A stretch of 64,000 nucleotides of DNA from Streptomyces sp. WM6378 (lineage in GTDB: Bacteria; Actinomycetota; Actinomycetes; Streptomycetales; Streptomycetaceae): NCBI RefSeq assembly GCF_001279695.1, contig NZ_LGDD01000024.1:1-64000 (forward strand), in the 5' to 3' direction. The notes beneath the pieces are model-generated. The model made no database searches. It saw only the letters and a program-made list of their open reading frames with translations, and was not told where the DNA came from. Below, one piece after another: positions 1 to 8,340 of this stretch. The position numbers and the translations under genes were made by a program. The first letter of the stretch is position 1; each line of letters starts with the position of its first letter.

Positions 1-181
1 GCGGCGGGGATGCGATGTTGCGAAGGCAGAGCCATGCTCCAGCCTCCCACCACACCTCGTCCGACAGGTCAACTCTGACGGTTATTCACGTACAAGCCCT
101 GGTACGGCGCCCAGCACGTCACCCCGGGCGACACGCGCACCCCGCACTCTTGCGCACCACCTGTCTCACCCTTCAAAGTCC

Positions 182-198
182 TTACCTGAGTTCGGTAA
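182..198. promoter_or_regulatory. possible operator upstream of the GH109-like gene
   Basis: An inverted repeat TTACC-N7-GGTAA lies about 50 bases before the start codon at 251. It could be a repressor site for this gene, but the arms are only 5 bp and no regulator is adjacent. Nothing else was recognised in bases 1-250. Confidence 0.25.
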
Positions 199-250
199 AG
201 GGCGCGCAAATGGCTGCCCATGCAAGTCCCGTCGATCGCCTGGAGGTTCG

Positions 251-1639
251 ATGAACGACGCGGTACCGGAGCAGCACGACGTCAGTCGGCGGTCCGTTCT
301 GTGGTCTGCGGGGGCCGCCAGTGCCGGGCTCGCGTTCGGGGCCACGCCTGCGGCAGCGGAGGAGGCGCCCGCTCAGGAACCCGGACGCCAGGGCCGGAGC
401 ATGATCGGGGTGCCCTTCCAGCGGCGTTCGGTCGTGCGGGTCGCGTTGATCGGGCTCGGCAATCGGGGCGGGGCGATGATCGACCTCTACCTCGCCGTGC
501 CGGGCGTCAAGGTGGTGGCGCTGTGCGATCCGGTGAAGGCGAAAGCCGAGCGGGCCGCCGCCAAGGTCACGGCCGCCGGGCAGCCCGCACCGGCCGTGTA
601 TGTGCATGGCGACCACGACTACGAGCAGCTGCTCAAGCGCGGCGACATCGACTTCGCGCACGTCGCGACGCCCTGGGACTCGCACTTCGAGATCGCCAGG
701 TCGGCGCTCCTGAACGGGGTTCACGTCGGCGTGGAATGTCCCATCGCGCTCCAGCTCGACGAGCTGTGGGAGCTGGTGAACCTCTCGGAGCGGACCCGCA
801 GGCACTGCATGCAGCTGGAGAACTGCTGTTACGGCCGCAACGAGATGCGGGTGCTGCGCATGGCGCACGCGGGCAAGTTCGGGGATCTGCTGCACGGCGC
901 GGGTGCGTACAACCACGATCTGCGGGGCCTGATGTTCGACCCCGCGTACTACGAGGGCCCGTGGCGCAGGCTCTGGCACACCCGGCTGCGCGGCGACCTG
1001 TACCCCAATCACGGCTTCGGGCCGGTGGCCAACTACATGGACCTCAACCGGGGCGACCGCGCGGTCAGCATCGTCAGCGTCGGCTCGCCCTCGCTCGGTC
1101 TGGCCCAGTACCGGGCCGCCAACATGCCTGCGGGCGACCCGAGTTGGAGGGAGACGTACATCGAGAGCGACCGCACGATCAGCCTGGTGCAGACCGCGAA
1201 GGGCCGGGTGATCCGGCTTGAGCACGACGTCTCGACCCCGCATCCCTACAGCCGGATCAACAGCCTCGGCGGCACCAAGGGACTTTTCGAGGACTACCCC
1301 GAGCGGATCTACATCGAGCCGGACCACAAGAACGACGAGTGGGGCGACTTCTCGAAGTACGCCGAGTGGGACCACTGGCTGTGGAAGGAGCACGCCGATC
1401 CGCCGGGCGGGCACGGCGGGATGGACTACATGCTGGTGTTCCGGCTGATGCAGTGCGTGCGCCTGGGCCTCGTGCCCGACTTCGACGTGTACGACGCGGC
1501 GACGTGGACCTCTCCGGTCCCGCTGAGCAATCTGTCGATCAAGCAGCGCGGCATGCCGCAGCAGATCCCCGACTTCACGCGAGGTGAGTGGAAGAAGTCC
1601 CGCCCCGGGATGGATTCCGAGAAGCCCGTCGAGATGTGA
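251..1639 (+). CDS. secreted Gfo/Idh/MocA-type oxidoreductase, GH109-like glycosidase
   Basis: Predicted NAD-dependent exo-glycosidase of the GH109 (alpha-N-acetylgalactosaminidase-like) group, exported folded by the Tat system. The 462-aa protein opens with a twin-arginine signal (SRRSVLW near residue 15, then a short hydrophobic stretch ending ATPAAA). A Rossmann dinucleotide site follows around residues 58-80 ([11 protein letters not shown]), and the Gfo/Idh/MocA catalytic half fills the rest. GH109 enzymes use an internally recycled NAD+, which fits a Tat-exported cofactor protein. The start is supported by GGAGG seven bases upstream. It converges on a PNGase A-like gene, which suggests a shared role in removing sugars from glycoproteins or mucin. 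Family call is good; substrate is inferred. Confidence 0.8.
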   Translation: MNDAVPEQHDVSRRSVLWSAGAASAGLAFGATPAAAEEAPAQEPGRQGRSMIGVPFQRRSVVRVALIGLGNRGGAMIDLYLAVPGVKVVALCDPVKAKAERAAAKVTAAGQPAPAVYVHGDHDYEQLLKRGDIDFAHVATPWDSHFEIARSALLNGVHVGVECPIALQLDELWELVNLSERTRRHCMQLENCCYGRNEMRVLRMAHAGKFGDLLHGAGAYNHDLRGLMFDPAYYEGPWRRLWHTRLRGDLYPNHGFGPVANYMDLNRGDRAVSIVSVGSPSLGLAQYRAANMPAGDPSWRETYIESDRTISLVQTAKGRVIRLEHDVSTPHPYSRINSLGGTKGLFEDYPERIYIEPDHKNDEWGDFSKYAEWDHWLWKEHADPPGGHGGMDYMLVFRLMQCVRLGLVPDFDVYDAATWTSPVPLSNLSIKQRGMPQQIPDFTRGEWKKSRPGMDSEKPVEM

Positions 1640-1647
1640 GCCGCGGG

Positions 1648-1675
1648 TGCCCCCGGCCTCTGCCGGCCGGGGGCA
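1648..1675. terminator. bidirectional terminator between convergent genes
   Basis: A perfect 11-bp stem TGCCCCCGGCC / GGCCGGGGGCA with a 6-base loop fills the 44-base gap between the two convergent genes. Confidence 0.8.
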
Positions 1676-1683
1676 GCGGCCGC

Positions 1684-3291
1684 TCAGCAGTGCCGGACGT
1701 CCTCGGTCAGGGTGCCCTGGGCCGTCTTCAGGCTGCGGTCGTAGCAGCCGTCCGAGCCGTACAGGCGGTAGCGCTCGGCCGAGGTGCCGACCGCGTGGCG
1801 CTGCTCGCGCGGCACGTTCATCGTCCAGGAGGCGTCACCCTGATAGGTGTCGTCGAGGTGCGAGAAGACGGTGGGGCGCGCGCCGCGCAGGGTGAGGGCG
1901 TCCGCCCGGTCGCCGAGGCTGATGACGGTGCGCAGCCGGCCGTCGGTGCCGATGGTCGTGGTGCCGTCCATCGCGTACGTGCGGTTGTCGCGGGCGGTCA
2001 CGGCGGGGCCCCGGCCGGATGTCGTCACGCTCTGGTCGTCGTGCCAACTCCCCTTCAGCGCATCGGTGTTCTCGCCCTCGGTCCAGCGGTGCACCGAATC
2101 GGCCGACACCGAACGGGCCACCGTCGTGGTGACGCGGCCGTGCGAGGTGTTGAGGTATCCGGCCGTGGTGAGCCGGTGGCTGCTGCTCGCGTCGAGCCGC
2201 AGTTCCGGTGAACCCGGCTTGTACGTCGTCGAGTTGACCGGCGCCGTCTCGTCGTGCCGGGTCAGCCCGCCCGTCACGACCTTGCTGCCCTTGTCCTGCC
2301 AGATGAGCAGGTTCGTCGGGGTGGACCAGCCGGCCTGCCCGGCGGGGACCCCGGCGACGGAGACCTCGACCTGGTGCGGGCGGCCGTCGTTGAGCAGCGC
2401 CGCGTACGGCGTCAGGTCGTACTCGACGGGCTTCACGTCGAAGGCGCGGGGCGCGGGGACGACGTACCAGAGGAAGGGGTTGGACCAGCCGCCCGTCCAT
2501 ACGGTGGGGAACGGGGCTGCTATTCCCGCGAGTTGGCCGTCGACCCTGATCTGCACTTCCCGGTTGGGCCCTGCCGGCGCCTTGCAGGAGTAGGCGGCGG
2601 GATCGGGAACCGCGAGGTACCAGAACTCCTCGCAGCCGCCGCCCGAGCCGGTCGCGTACACCTCGGCGACGACGCGTTCCGCGTTGCGCGGGGTGGTGAC
2701 CTGCGCGGTGTCCAGCGGGAGCACCTTGTCGGGGGTCGCGGCGGGCGCGGTGCGGCCTTCGGCGGCGTAGAAGGTGAGCGTCACCTTGACGTCGATGACG
2801 CCGGTGTAGGTGTCGTCGACGGTGTTGCCGATGAGCATCTCGACGGGCTGGGCGGCGCGGAAGGTGTCGCTGTAGCGCGTGACGTCCTTCTCGACGTTCC
2901 AGGCGATGCCGTCGACCGAGGGTTCCGGCGTCGAGGTGCGCAGCACTTCCACGCCGCCCACGTGGAGATAGCCGAGGCGGTCGTACTGGCGCCCCTTGAC
3001 CTTGCCGTCGAGGCGCAGCACCACCTTGCTCCAGCGGTGGCCGCAGCCCTTGGGGGGTGCGTAACTCCCCTTGTAGGGCGTGTAGTCGCGGAACTGGGCC
3101 TCGGCCAGGGTGACTTGGCAGGACTTGGTGTGCGGGGTGGCCACCGGCGGCGCCGCGGTCAGCGGGTCGTGCCAGTCGGTGCCGAACTCGGCGGGCGGGG
3201 TGTCGGCAGCGGCGGCCGGGCCCGCGCCGAGCACCAGACCGGCGGCCAGGGTGAGGCCGCCGAGCATGGACATGATCTTTCGTCGTCTCAT
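1684..3291 (-). CDS. secreted peptide-N4-asparagine amidase A-like protein (PNGase A family)
   Basis: Predicted secreted amidase that releases N-glycans from the asparagine of glycoproteins. The 535-aa protein starts MRRRK, followed by a hydrophobic Sec signal peptide ending GPAAAADT near residue 29. The body resembles the plant/fungal PNGase A family (PF12222): an N-terminal half with cysteines and conserved text such as RLGYLHVGGVEVLRTSTPEP, and a C-terminal beta-rich half. There is no anchor, so it should be free outside the cell. It stands alone on this strand and converges on the GH109-like gene. Recognition is from recalled family similarity, so activity remains a prediction. Confidence 0.75.
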   Translation of the reverse strand: MRRRKIMSMLGGLTLAAGLVLGAGPAAAADTPPAEFGTDWHDPLTAAPPVATPHTKSCQVTLAEAQFRDYTPYKGSYAPPKGCGHRWSKVVLRLDGKVKGRQYDRLGYLHVGGVEVLRTSTPEPSVDGIAWNVEKDVTRYSDTFRAAQPVEMLIGNTVDDTYTGVIDVKVTLTFYAAEGRTAPAATPDKVLPLDTAQVTTPRNAERVVAEVYATGSGGGCEEFWYLAVPDPAAYSCKAPAGPNREVQIRVDGQLAGIAAPFPTVWTGGWSNPFLWYVVPAPRAFDVKPVEYDLTPYAALLNDGRPHQVEVSVAGVPAGQAGWSTPTNLLIWQDKGSKVVTGGLTRHDETAPVNSTTYKPGSPELRLDASSSHRLTTAGYLNTSHGRVTTTVARSVSADSVHRWTEGENTDALKGSWHDDQSVTTSGRGPAVTARDNRTYAMDGTTTIGTDGRLRTVISLGDRADALTLRGARPTVFSHLDDTYQGDASWTMNVPREQRHAVGTSAERYRLYGSDGCYDRSLKTAQGTLTEDVRHC

Positions 3292-3452
3292 GGGTCAGGA
3301 GTGAAGCGCGAGCGCGGCCGGGACGCCAGACCCGAGGGGCGGACCTTGGCGGGTTCTGTGCCCCAACGCGGAAAAATCGATTGAAATCCGCAAGCGGAAA
3401 GGGCGAACCTTGCACGGCTCAGGCCACTCGATGCAAGGAATCCCGGGACGTC

Positions 3453-5279
3453 ATGCAGATTCGCGATCTTCCCTTTACGGATCCAGGCGAACCGGATGTC
3501 CGCTCGGGTCCCCGCTTCCTCTACTGGCTGGGCCGCAATCAGCTCGGCGGCCAGCTCAAAGCCCTCGCCTGGGGGCTGCTGCACCAGTGCGGCATCGCCG
3601 GGCTGCCGCTGACCGTCGGGCTCGCCGTACAGGCGGCCGTCGACCGCTCGGGCAACCGGCTCGCGCTCGCGGCCGCGCTGAACGTGCTGCTCGGCGTGGC
3701 CATCGCAGTCGGCGAGATGATGCTGCACCGCACCGCGGTCACCAACTGGATCACCGCGGCCGCCCGGGTGCAGCAGTTGCTCGCGCGCAAGACCGCCGAG
3801 CTCGGCTCGGTGCTCACGCGCCGGGTCGCGGCGGGCGAAGTGGTCGCGGTATCGACGGGTGACGTGGAAAAAATTGGATGGTTCGTGGAGGCGCTCTCGC
3901 GCTTCGCGGCGGCCGCCGCCGCACTCGTGATCATCTGTGTCGGGCTGCTGATCTACCAGCCCGCACTCGGCATCGTCGTCGCGATCGGCGTGCCCGTACT
4001 CGCCCTGGCCGTCCTGCCGTTGCTGCCGCGCGCCACCAAGCGCGCGGACATCCAGCGCGAAAAGGCGGGCCGGGCAACGGAGTTGGCGTCAGACACGGTC
4101 GCCGGGCTGCGCGTGCTGCGGGGCATCGGCGGCGAGGAGCTGTTCCTCGGCCGCTACCGCGAGGCCTCGCAGGAGGTCCGCCGCGCGGCCGTGCGCAGCG
4201 CCCGCATGTGGTCGCTGATCTCGGCGGTCCAGGTGCTGCTTCCGGGCCTGCTGCTCATCACGGTCGTCGTGTACGGCGCGCACCTGGCGCTCGACGGGCG
4301 GATCGCGGTGGGCGAACTGGTCACCGTGTACAGCGCGGTGACGCTGATGCTGTACCCGCTGCAGCACTTCGAGGAGATCGCGATGGCGTACTCGTTCTCG
4401 CGGCCCTCCGCGAAGCGGGCGGCGCGGGTGCTCGCGCTCCAACGGGTCACCGACCCGGCCGGGACGGACACGGGGGTGTCGTCCGGGCCGGGGCGGGCTC
4501 TGCCGTCCGGTGATCTGTACGACCCGGGGACCGGGCTGCTCGCACCCGAGGGCCGGTTCACGGCCGTGGTGTGCGGTGACCCGGACGCGGCCGGGCGGCT
4601 CGCGGACCGGCTCGGCGGGCATGCCGCCGAGCCGGACGAGCTTCCTTCGGTGCTGCTCGGCGGGGTCGCGCTCGACGGGCTCGCGCTGGACGACGCCCGC
4701 ACCGTCGTCCTCGTCCAGGACAAGGATCCGGTGCTGCTCTCGGGCACGCTGCGCGAATTGCTCGACGTGCCCTCGTCCGGGCAGGTCGGGGCGGCGGACG
4801 CGCTGGCGGCGGCGCAGTGCGGTGACGTACTGGAGGCGCTCGCACAGGCCTCGGCCGGCGACTGCCAGGACCCGATGGGCACCCGGATCACCGAGCGCGG
4901 CCGGTCGCTTTCGGGCGGGCAGCGTCAACGTCTGGCCCTGGCCCGGTCGTTGGTGGCCGACCCCGAGGTCCTGGTGCTCGACGAGCCGACCTCGGCGGTC
5001 GACTCGCACACCGAGGCGCGGGTCGCGGACGGCATCAAGCGGCTGCGGGCGGGGCGGACGACGGTCGTGTTCACGTCGTCGCCGCTGCTGCTCGACCTGG
5101 CCGAGCGGATCGTGTTCGTGCACGACGGCGAGGTCGCGTCGGTGGGCGTGCACCGCGAACTGGTGCACACCGACGCCCGCTACCGCGCGGTCGTCACCCG
5201 CGAGACGGACGAGGAAGAGTCGAAGACGATGTCGCAGGCGACGTCACGGGCGATGGAGAAAGTGGAGGAGTCGGCATGA
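3453..5279 (+). CDS. ABC exporter half-transporter with degenerate ATP-binding site
   Basis: Membrane plus ATPase half of a type IV ABC exporter (608 aa from ATG 3453; a TTG at 3381 is possible but lacks a good ribosome site). The transmembrane domain spans roughly residues 20-310. In the nucleotide-binding domain the P-loop is lost: CGDPDAAGR at 374-382 replaces GxxGxGKS/T. The signature LSGGQ (486-490) and Walker B VLVLDEPTSAVD are intact, but the H-loop histidine is missing (VVFTSSP). The stop overlaps the next gene by four bases (ATGA), so the pair is translationally coupled and should form a heterodimer with one working ATP site. Substrate unknown. Confidence 0.9.
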   Translation: MQIRDLPFTDPGEPDVRSGPRFLYWLGRNQLGGQLKALAWGLLHQCGIAGLPLTVGLAVQAAVDRSGNRLALAAALNVLLGVAIAVGEMMLHRTAVTNWITAAARVQQLLARKTAELGSVLTRRVAAGEVVAVSTGDVEKIGWFVEALSRFAAAAAALVIICVGLLIYQPALGIVVAIGVPVLALAVLPLLPRATKRADIQREKAGRATELASDTVAGLRVLRGIGGEELFLGRYREASQEVRRAAVRSARMWSLISAVQVLLPGLLLITVVVYGAHLALDGRIAVGELVTVYSAVTLMLYPLQHFEEIAMAYSFSRPSAKRAARVLALQRVTDPAGTDTGVSSGPGRALPSGDLYDPGTGLLAPEGRFTAVVCGDPDAAGRLADRLGGHAAEPDELPSVLLGGVALDGLALDDARTVVLVQDKDPVLLSGTLRELLDVPSSGQVGAADALAAAQCGDVLEALAQASAGDCQDPMGTRITERGRSLSGGQRQRLALARSLVADPEVLVLDEPTSAVDSHTEARVADGIKRLRAGRTTVVFTSSPLLLDLAERIVFVHDGEVASVGVHRELVHTDARYRAVVTRETDEEESKTMSQATSRAMEKVEESA

Positions 5280-7057
5280 TCGGCGTGGCAGCACCGGAGT
5301 ACGACCCGGCGGCCCCGCAGTCGGCCACCACCCTGCCGGTGGGCACCCCGGCGACGGTGCGTTCGTACGTGAGGGAACTCATGCGGCGCCACCGCGGGGC
5401 GTTCTCGGTCCTGATCGGGGTCAACGCGGTCGCCGTGATCGCGTCCATGGTCGGCCCCTACCTCCTCGGCGGTGTCGTGGAGGACCTGTCGAAGGGATCC
5501 CGCGACCTTCAACTCGGGCGCGTGGCAGCCCTGTTCGCGGTCGCGCTGATCATCCAGACGGTGTTCGTGCGGATGGTGCGGCTGCGCGGCGGGATGCTCG
5601 GCGAGGAGATGCTGGCCGATCTGCGCGAGGACTTCCTGGTGCGGTCGGTCGGGCTGCCGCCGAGCGTCCTTGAGCGGGCCGGTACGGGCGACCTGTTGTC
5701 CCGGATCACCACGGACATCGACCGGCTTGCCAACGCGATGCGCGAGGCCGTGCCGCAGCTGGCGATCGGTGTGGTGTGGGCGGCGCTGCTGCTCGGCGCG
5801 CTCGGGATCACGGCCCCGCCGCTGGCGCTCGCGGTGCTGATCGCGCTGCCGGTGCTCATCGTGGGCTGCCGCTGGTACTTCCGCCGCGCGCCCGCGGCCT
5901 ACCGCTCGGAGGCCGCCGGTTACGCGGCGGTCGCCTCCGCGCTGACCGAGACGGTCGACGCGGGCCGCACGGTCGAGGCGCACCGCCTCGGCGGCCGCCG
6001 GATCGCGCTCTCGGACCAGCGGGTCAAGGAGTGGACGGCGTGGGAGCGGTACACGCTGTGGCTGCGGACGGTGCTCTTCCCCGTGGTCAGCGTCAGCCAC
6101 ATGACGATCATGGTGTCGGTGCTGACGATCGGCGGGGTCTTCGTCCTCAAGGACTGGATCACGGTCGGCCAGCTCACCACGGGCGCGCTGCTCGCCCAGA
6201 TGCTGGTCGAGCCGGTCGGGCTCATCCTGCGCTGGTACGACGAGCTCCAGGTGGCCCAGGTGTCGATCGGGCGCCTGGTCGGCGTGCGGGACATCGAGCC
6301 CGACGCGGGTGACGCCGGGGTGCGCCCCGACGGGCGGCACGTCGCGGCGGACGGGGTCCGTTTCGGCTACCGCGAGGGCGTGGACGTGCTGCACGAGGTG
6401 TCGCTGTCGGTGGCCCCGGGCACCCGGGTCGCCCTGGTCGGGCCGTCCGGCGCGGGCAAGTCGACCCTCGGCCGGCTGCTCGCCGGGATCTACTCCCCGC
6501 GCGAGGGCCGCGTCACCCTTGGCGAGGCCGAGCTGTCGCGGATGCCGGCGGAACGGGTGCGCGAACACGTCGCCCTGGTCAACCAGGAGCACCACGTGTT
6601 CGTGGGTTCGCTGCGGGACAACCTGCTGCTCGCCCGCACGGGCGCCGACGACGCCGAGCTGTGGGCGGCGCTCGGGGCGGTCGACGCGGACGGCTGGGCG
6701 CGGGCCCTCGACGACGGCCTCGCTACGGAGGTCGGCTCGGGCGGCCTGTCGCTGACCCCGGCACAGGCCCAGCAGATCGCGCTCGCCCGGCTGGTACTCG
6801 CGGACCCGCACACTCTGGTCCTGGACGAGGCGACCTCGCTCCTGGACCCGCGGGCGGCCCGCCACCTGGAGCGCTCCCTTGCCCGCGTCCTGGACGGCCG
6901 CACCGTCGTGGCGATCGCGCACCGGCTGCACACCGCGCACGACGCGGACGTCATCGCGGTGGTCGAGCGTGGCCGGATCAGCGAGCTGGGCAGCCACGAC
7001 GAGCTGGTCGCGGCGGACGGCGCGTACGCGGCGCTGTGGCGGTCCTGGCACGGTTAG
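5276..7057 (+). CDS. ABC exporter half-transporter, partner with intact Walker A
   Basis: Second half of the heterodimeric exporter (593 aa). Transmembrane segments occupy about residues 40-310. The nucleotide-binding domain has an intact Walker A (GPSGAGKST, 389-397), Q-loop (VNQEHH), Walker B (LVLDEATSLLD) and H-loop (AIAHRLH), but its signature is SLTPAQ instead of LSGGQ. This is the exact complement of the upstream gene: the good Walker A here pairs with the good LSGGQ there, and the other composite site is degenerate on both sides. The gene overlaps its partner by four bases. It is likely an exporter of a lipid, peptide or drug, but no cargo gene is adjacent. Confidence 0.92.
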   Translation: MIGVAAPEYDPAAPQSATTLPVGTPATVRSYVRELMRRHRGAFSVLIGVNAVAVIASMVGPYLLGGVVEDLSKGSRDLQLGRVAALFAVALIIQTVFVRMVRLRGGMLGEEMLADLREDFLVRSVGLPPSVLERAGTGDLLSRITTDIDRLANAMREAVPQLAIGVVWAALLLGALGITAPPLALAVLIALPVLIVGCRWYFRRAPAAYRSEAAGYAAVASALTETVDAGRTVEAHRLGGRRIALSDQRVKEWTAWERYTLWLRTVLFPVVSVSHMTIMVSVLTIGGVFVLKDWITVGQLTTGALLAQMLVEPVGLILRWYDELQVAQVSIGRLVGVRDIEPDAGDAGVRPDGRHVAADGVRFGYREGVDVLHEVSLSVAPGTRVALVGPSGAGKSTLGRLLAGIYSPREGRVTLGEAELSRMPAERVREHVALVNQEHHVFVGSLRDNLLLARTGADDAELWAALGAVDADGWARALDDGLATEVGSGGLSLTPAQAQQIALARLVLADPHTLVLDEATSLLDPRAARHLERSLARVLDGRTVVAIAHRLHTAHDADVIAVVERGRISELGSHDELVAADGAYAALWRSWHG

Positions 7058-7142
7058 CCTGCGGCGCGGGGGGGGGCTCGGCACTCCGGTGCTGGGCCCC
7101 TGGCCCGGCCCCCGGTTCGTTGTTCAGCGCGGACCGTGCTGG

Positions 7143-7403
7143 GCTGAACGCGCAGTTCCCCGCGCCCCTAAACCCGCTTTCGGCCTCGGACCGTGCGTGG
7201 CTGGTCGCGCAGTTCCCCGCGCCCCTAGCGGCATGCGGTACGGGCAACCCCAGCCCGTCATGGGGCCCCTGGCCCTTGAGGCCTTGGGGGAGTTTGAGGA
7301 CGAGCGCCCTCAAGGCGCGAACGGGGTCTGGGGCGGAGCCCCAGGAAACCCGCCTTCCCCCTTCCCAACCCCCGGCGGGTCTAGGGAAGGGGCGGGGCGG
7401 GGT
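7143..7403. repeat. composite dispersed intergenic repeat, copy 1
   Basis: The 346-base gap between the ABC exporter and the convergent DUF457 gene has no gene and is built from repeat modules. Module A, CGCGCAGTTCCCCGCGCCCC, occurs twice (from 7149 and from 7206). Module B, containing GTTTGAGGACGAGCGC (7292-7307) followed by a GTCTGGGGC..GCCCC hairpin, covers about 7269-7344. Module C is a CCCTTCCC..GGGAAGGGGCGGGG inverted repeat at about 7362-7403. The same modules recur at 14461-14712 in inverted order, and module B recurs at 27655-27759. It may also end transcription of the flanking genes. Confidence 0.8.
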
Positions 7404-8195
7404 TCAAATGAAGTTCAGCGCGCCCGCCGCGCCTATCCCGCCGAGCACCATGAACGCCGGCATCAGGACCTTCAGCTCGACCCAGCTGCCTGCCCTGAAG
7501 CGCATGCCCTTCGGCGGGCCGATGGGGTGCCAGCGCTTGCGGCCCAGCGGGATCGGCCACAGGATCGGGCAACCCGAGACGGTCAGGGCGTCGCCGATGT
7601 CGTGGACGAGGGCGCCGAGCACGATCGGCAGACCGAGCCACAGGTACTCCTGGCCGGGGCCGCTGAACAGCCAGTCCGAGCCGTTGCCCGGCTGGTCGAG
7701 GACGCCGGCCAGGATCCACGCGCTGGTCGCGCCGAGCGCCCACACCAGCACGTCGCTGGAGACCCGGGCGGCCCGCCACAGCAGGCCTTCGACGGCGAGG
7801 ACCAGGTGCACGAAGAGGATCGCGAGGACCGCCCAGCGCCCGCCGAACACCGCCGCGGCGGAGGCGCCCGCCCCTATCAGGACGGCCCACAGCCAGGTGT
7901 GGGTCAGGGTGCGGTGGCCGCCGTTGCGGCGCGGGTCGCCGGGGCCGCGGGTCGCCTTGTAGACGGCGTGCGACAGCTCGTCGACAATGCCGCACAGGCC
8001 GCGCGACACCGGCCCGAAGGCGCGCGAGATGGTCGCCGACTTGTGGTCGAGGTCGGGTGCGAGCGCCGCACCCGCGGTGATCAGGGCGCCCACGGCGAGC
8101 ACCGGCCACGGCATGGGGTGTCCGGCGGCGGCCGCTGCCGCGCCCACCCCGAGCCAGGCCGCGGCCCCCGACAGTGAGTGCGCAGGTCCCATCAT
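7404..8195 (-). CDS. DUF457 (YdjM-like) membrane metal-dependent hydrolase
   Basis: Integral membrane protein of the DUF457/YdjM group, whose annotated role of metal-dependent hydrolase is poorly tested. About five hydrophobic segments are visible. The N-terminus carries MMGPAHSLSGAAAW, with the early His typical of the family, then DLDHKSATISR and GHRTLTHT, which supply the conserved Asp and His residues likely to bind metal; a later VHDIGDALT supplies more. ATG 8195 (263 aa) is chosen because family members begin there; ATG 8213 is also open but its AGAGGA is too close to the codon. The gene is divergent from the helicase. Confidence 0.75.
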   Translation of the reverse strand: MMGPAHSLSGAAAWLGVGAAAAAAGHPMPWPVLAVGALITAGAALAPDLDHKSATISRAFGPVSRGLCGIVDELSHAVYKATRGPGDPRRNGGHRTLTHTWLWAVLIGAGASAAAVFGGRWAVLAILFVHLVLAVEGLLWRAARVSSDVLVWALGATSAWILAGVLDQPGNGSDWLFSGPGQEYLWLGLPIVLGALVHDIGDALTVSGCPILWPIPLGRKRWHPIGPPKGMRFRAGSWVELKVLMPAFMVLGGIGAAGALNFI

Positions 8196-8340
8196 GACCG
8201 TGCCCCGCCCCATTTCCTCTTGTTCCGTGCGTCAGTTGACGGCCCGTCCGCGGACGGGCCGAGCTGGCAGCCTACCTGCGATGATCTTCGCGTCGGCGGC
8301 CGGTTCCCGCTTCCGGCCGTGCGCCAGGCAAGATGGGGGC

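Noticed and set aside
4566..4600. frameshift as explanation for the missing Walker A in the first ABC gene
   Set aside because: The frame is uninterrupted with normal codon use and all later motifs are in frame; the complementary defect in the partner argues for real degeneration.
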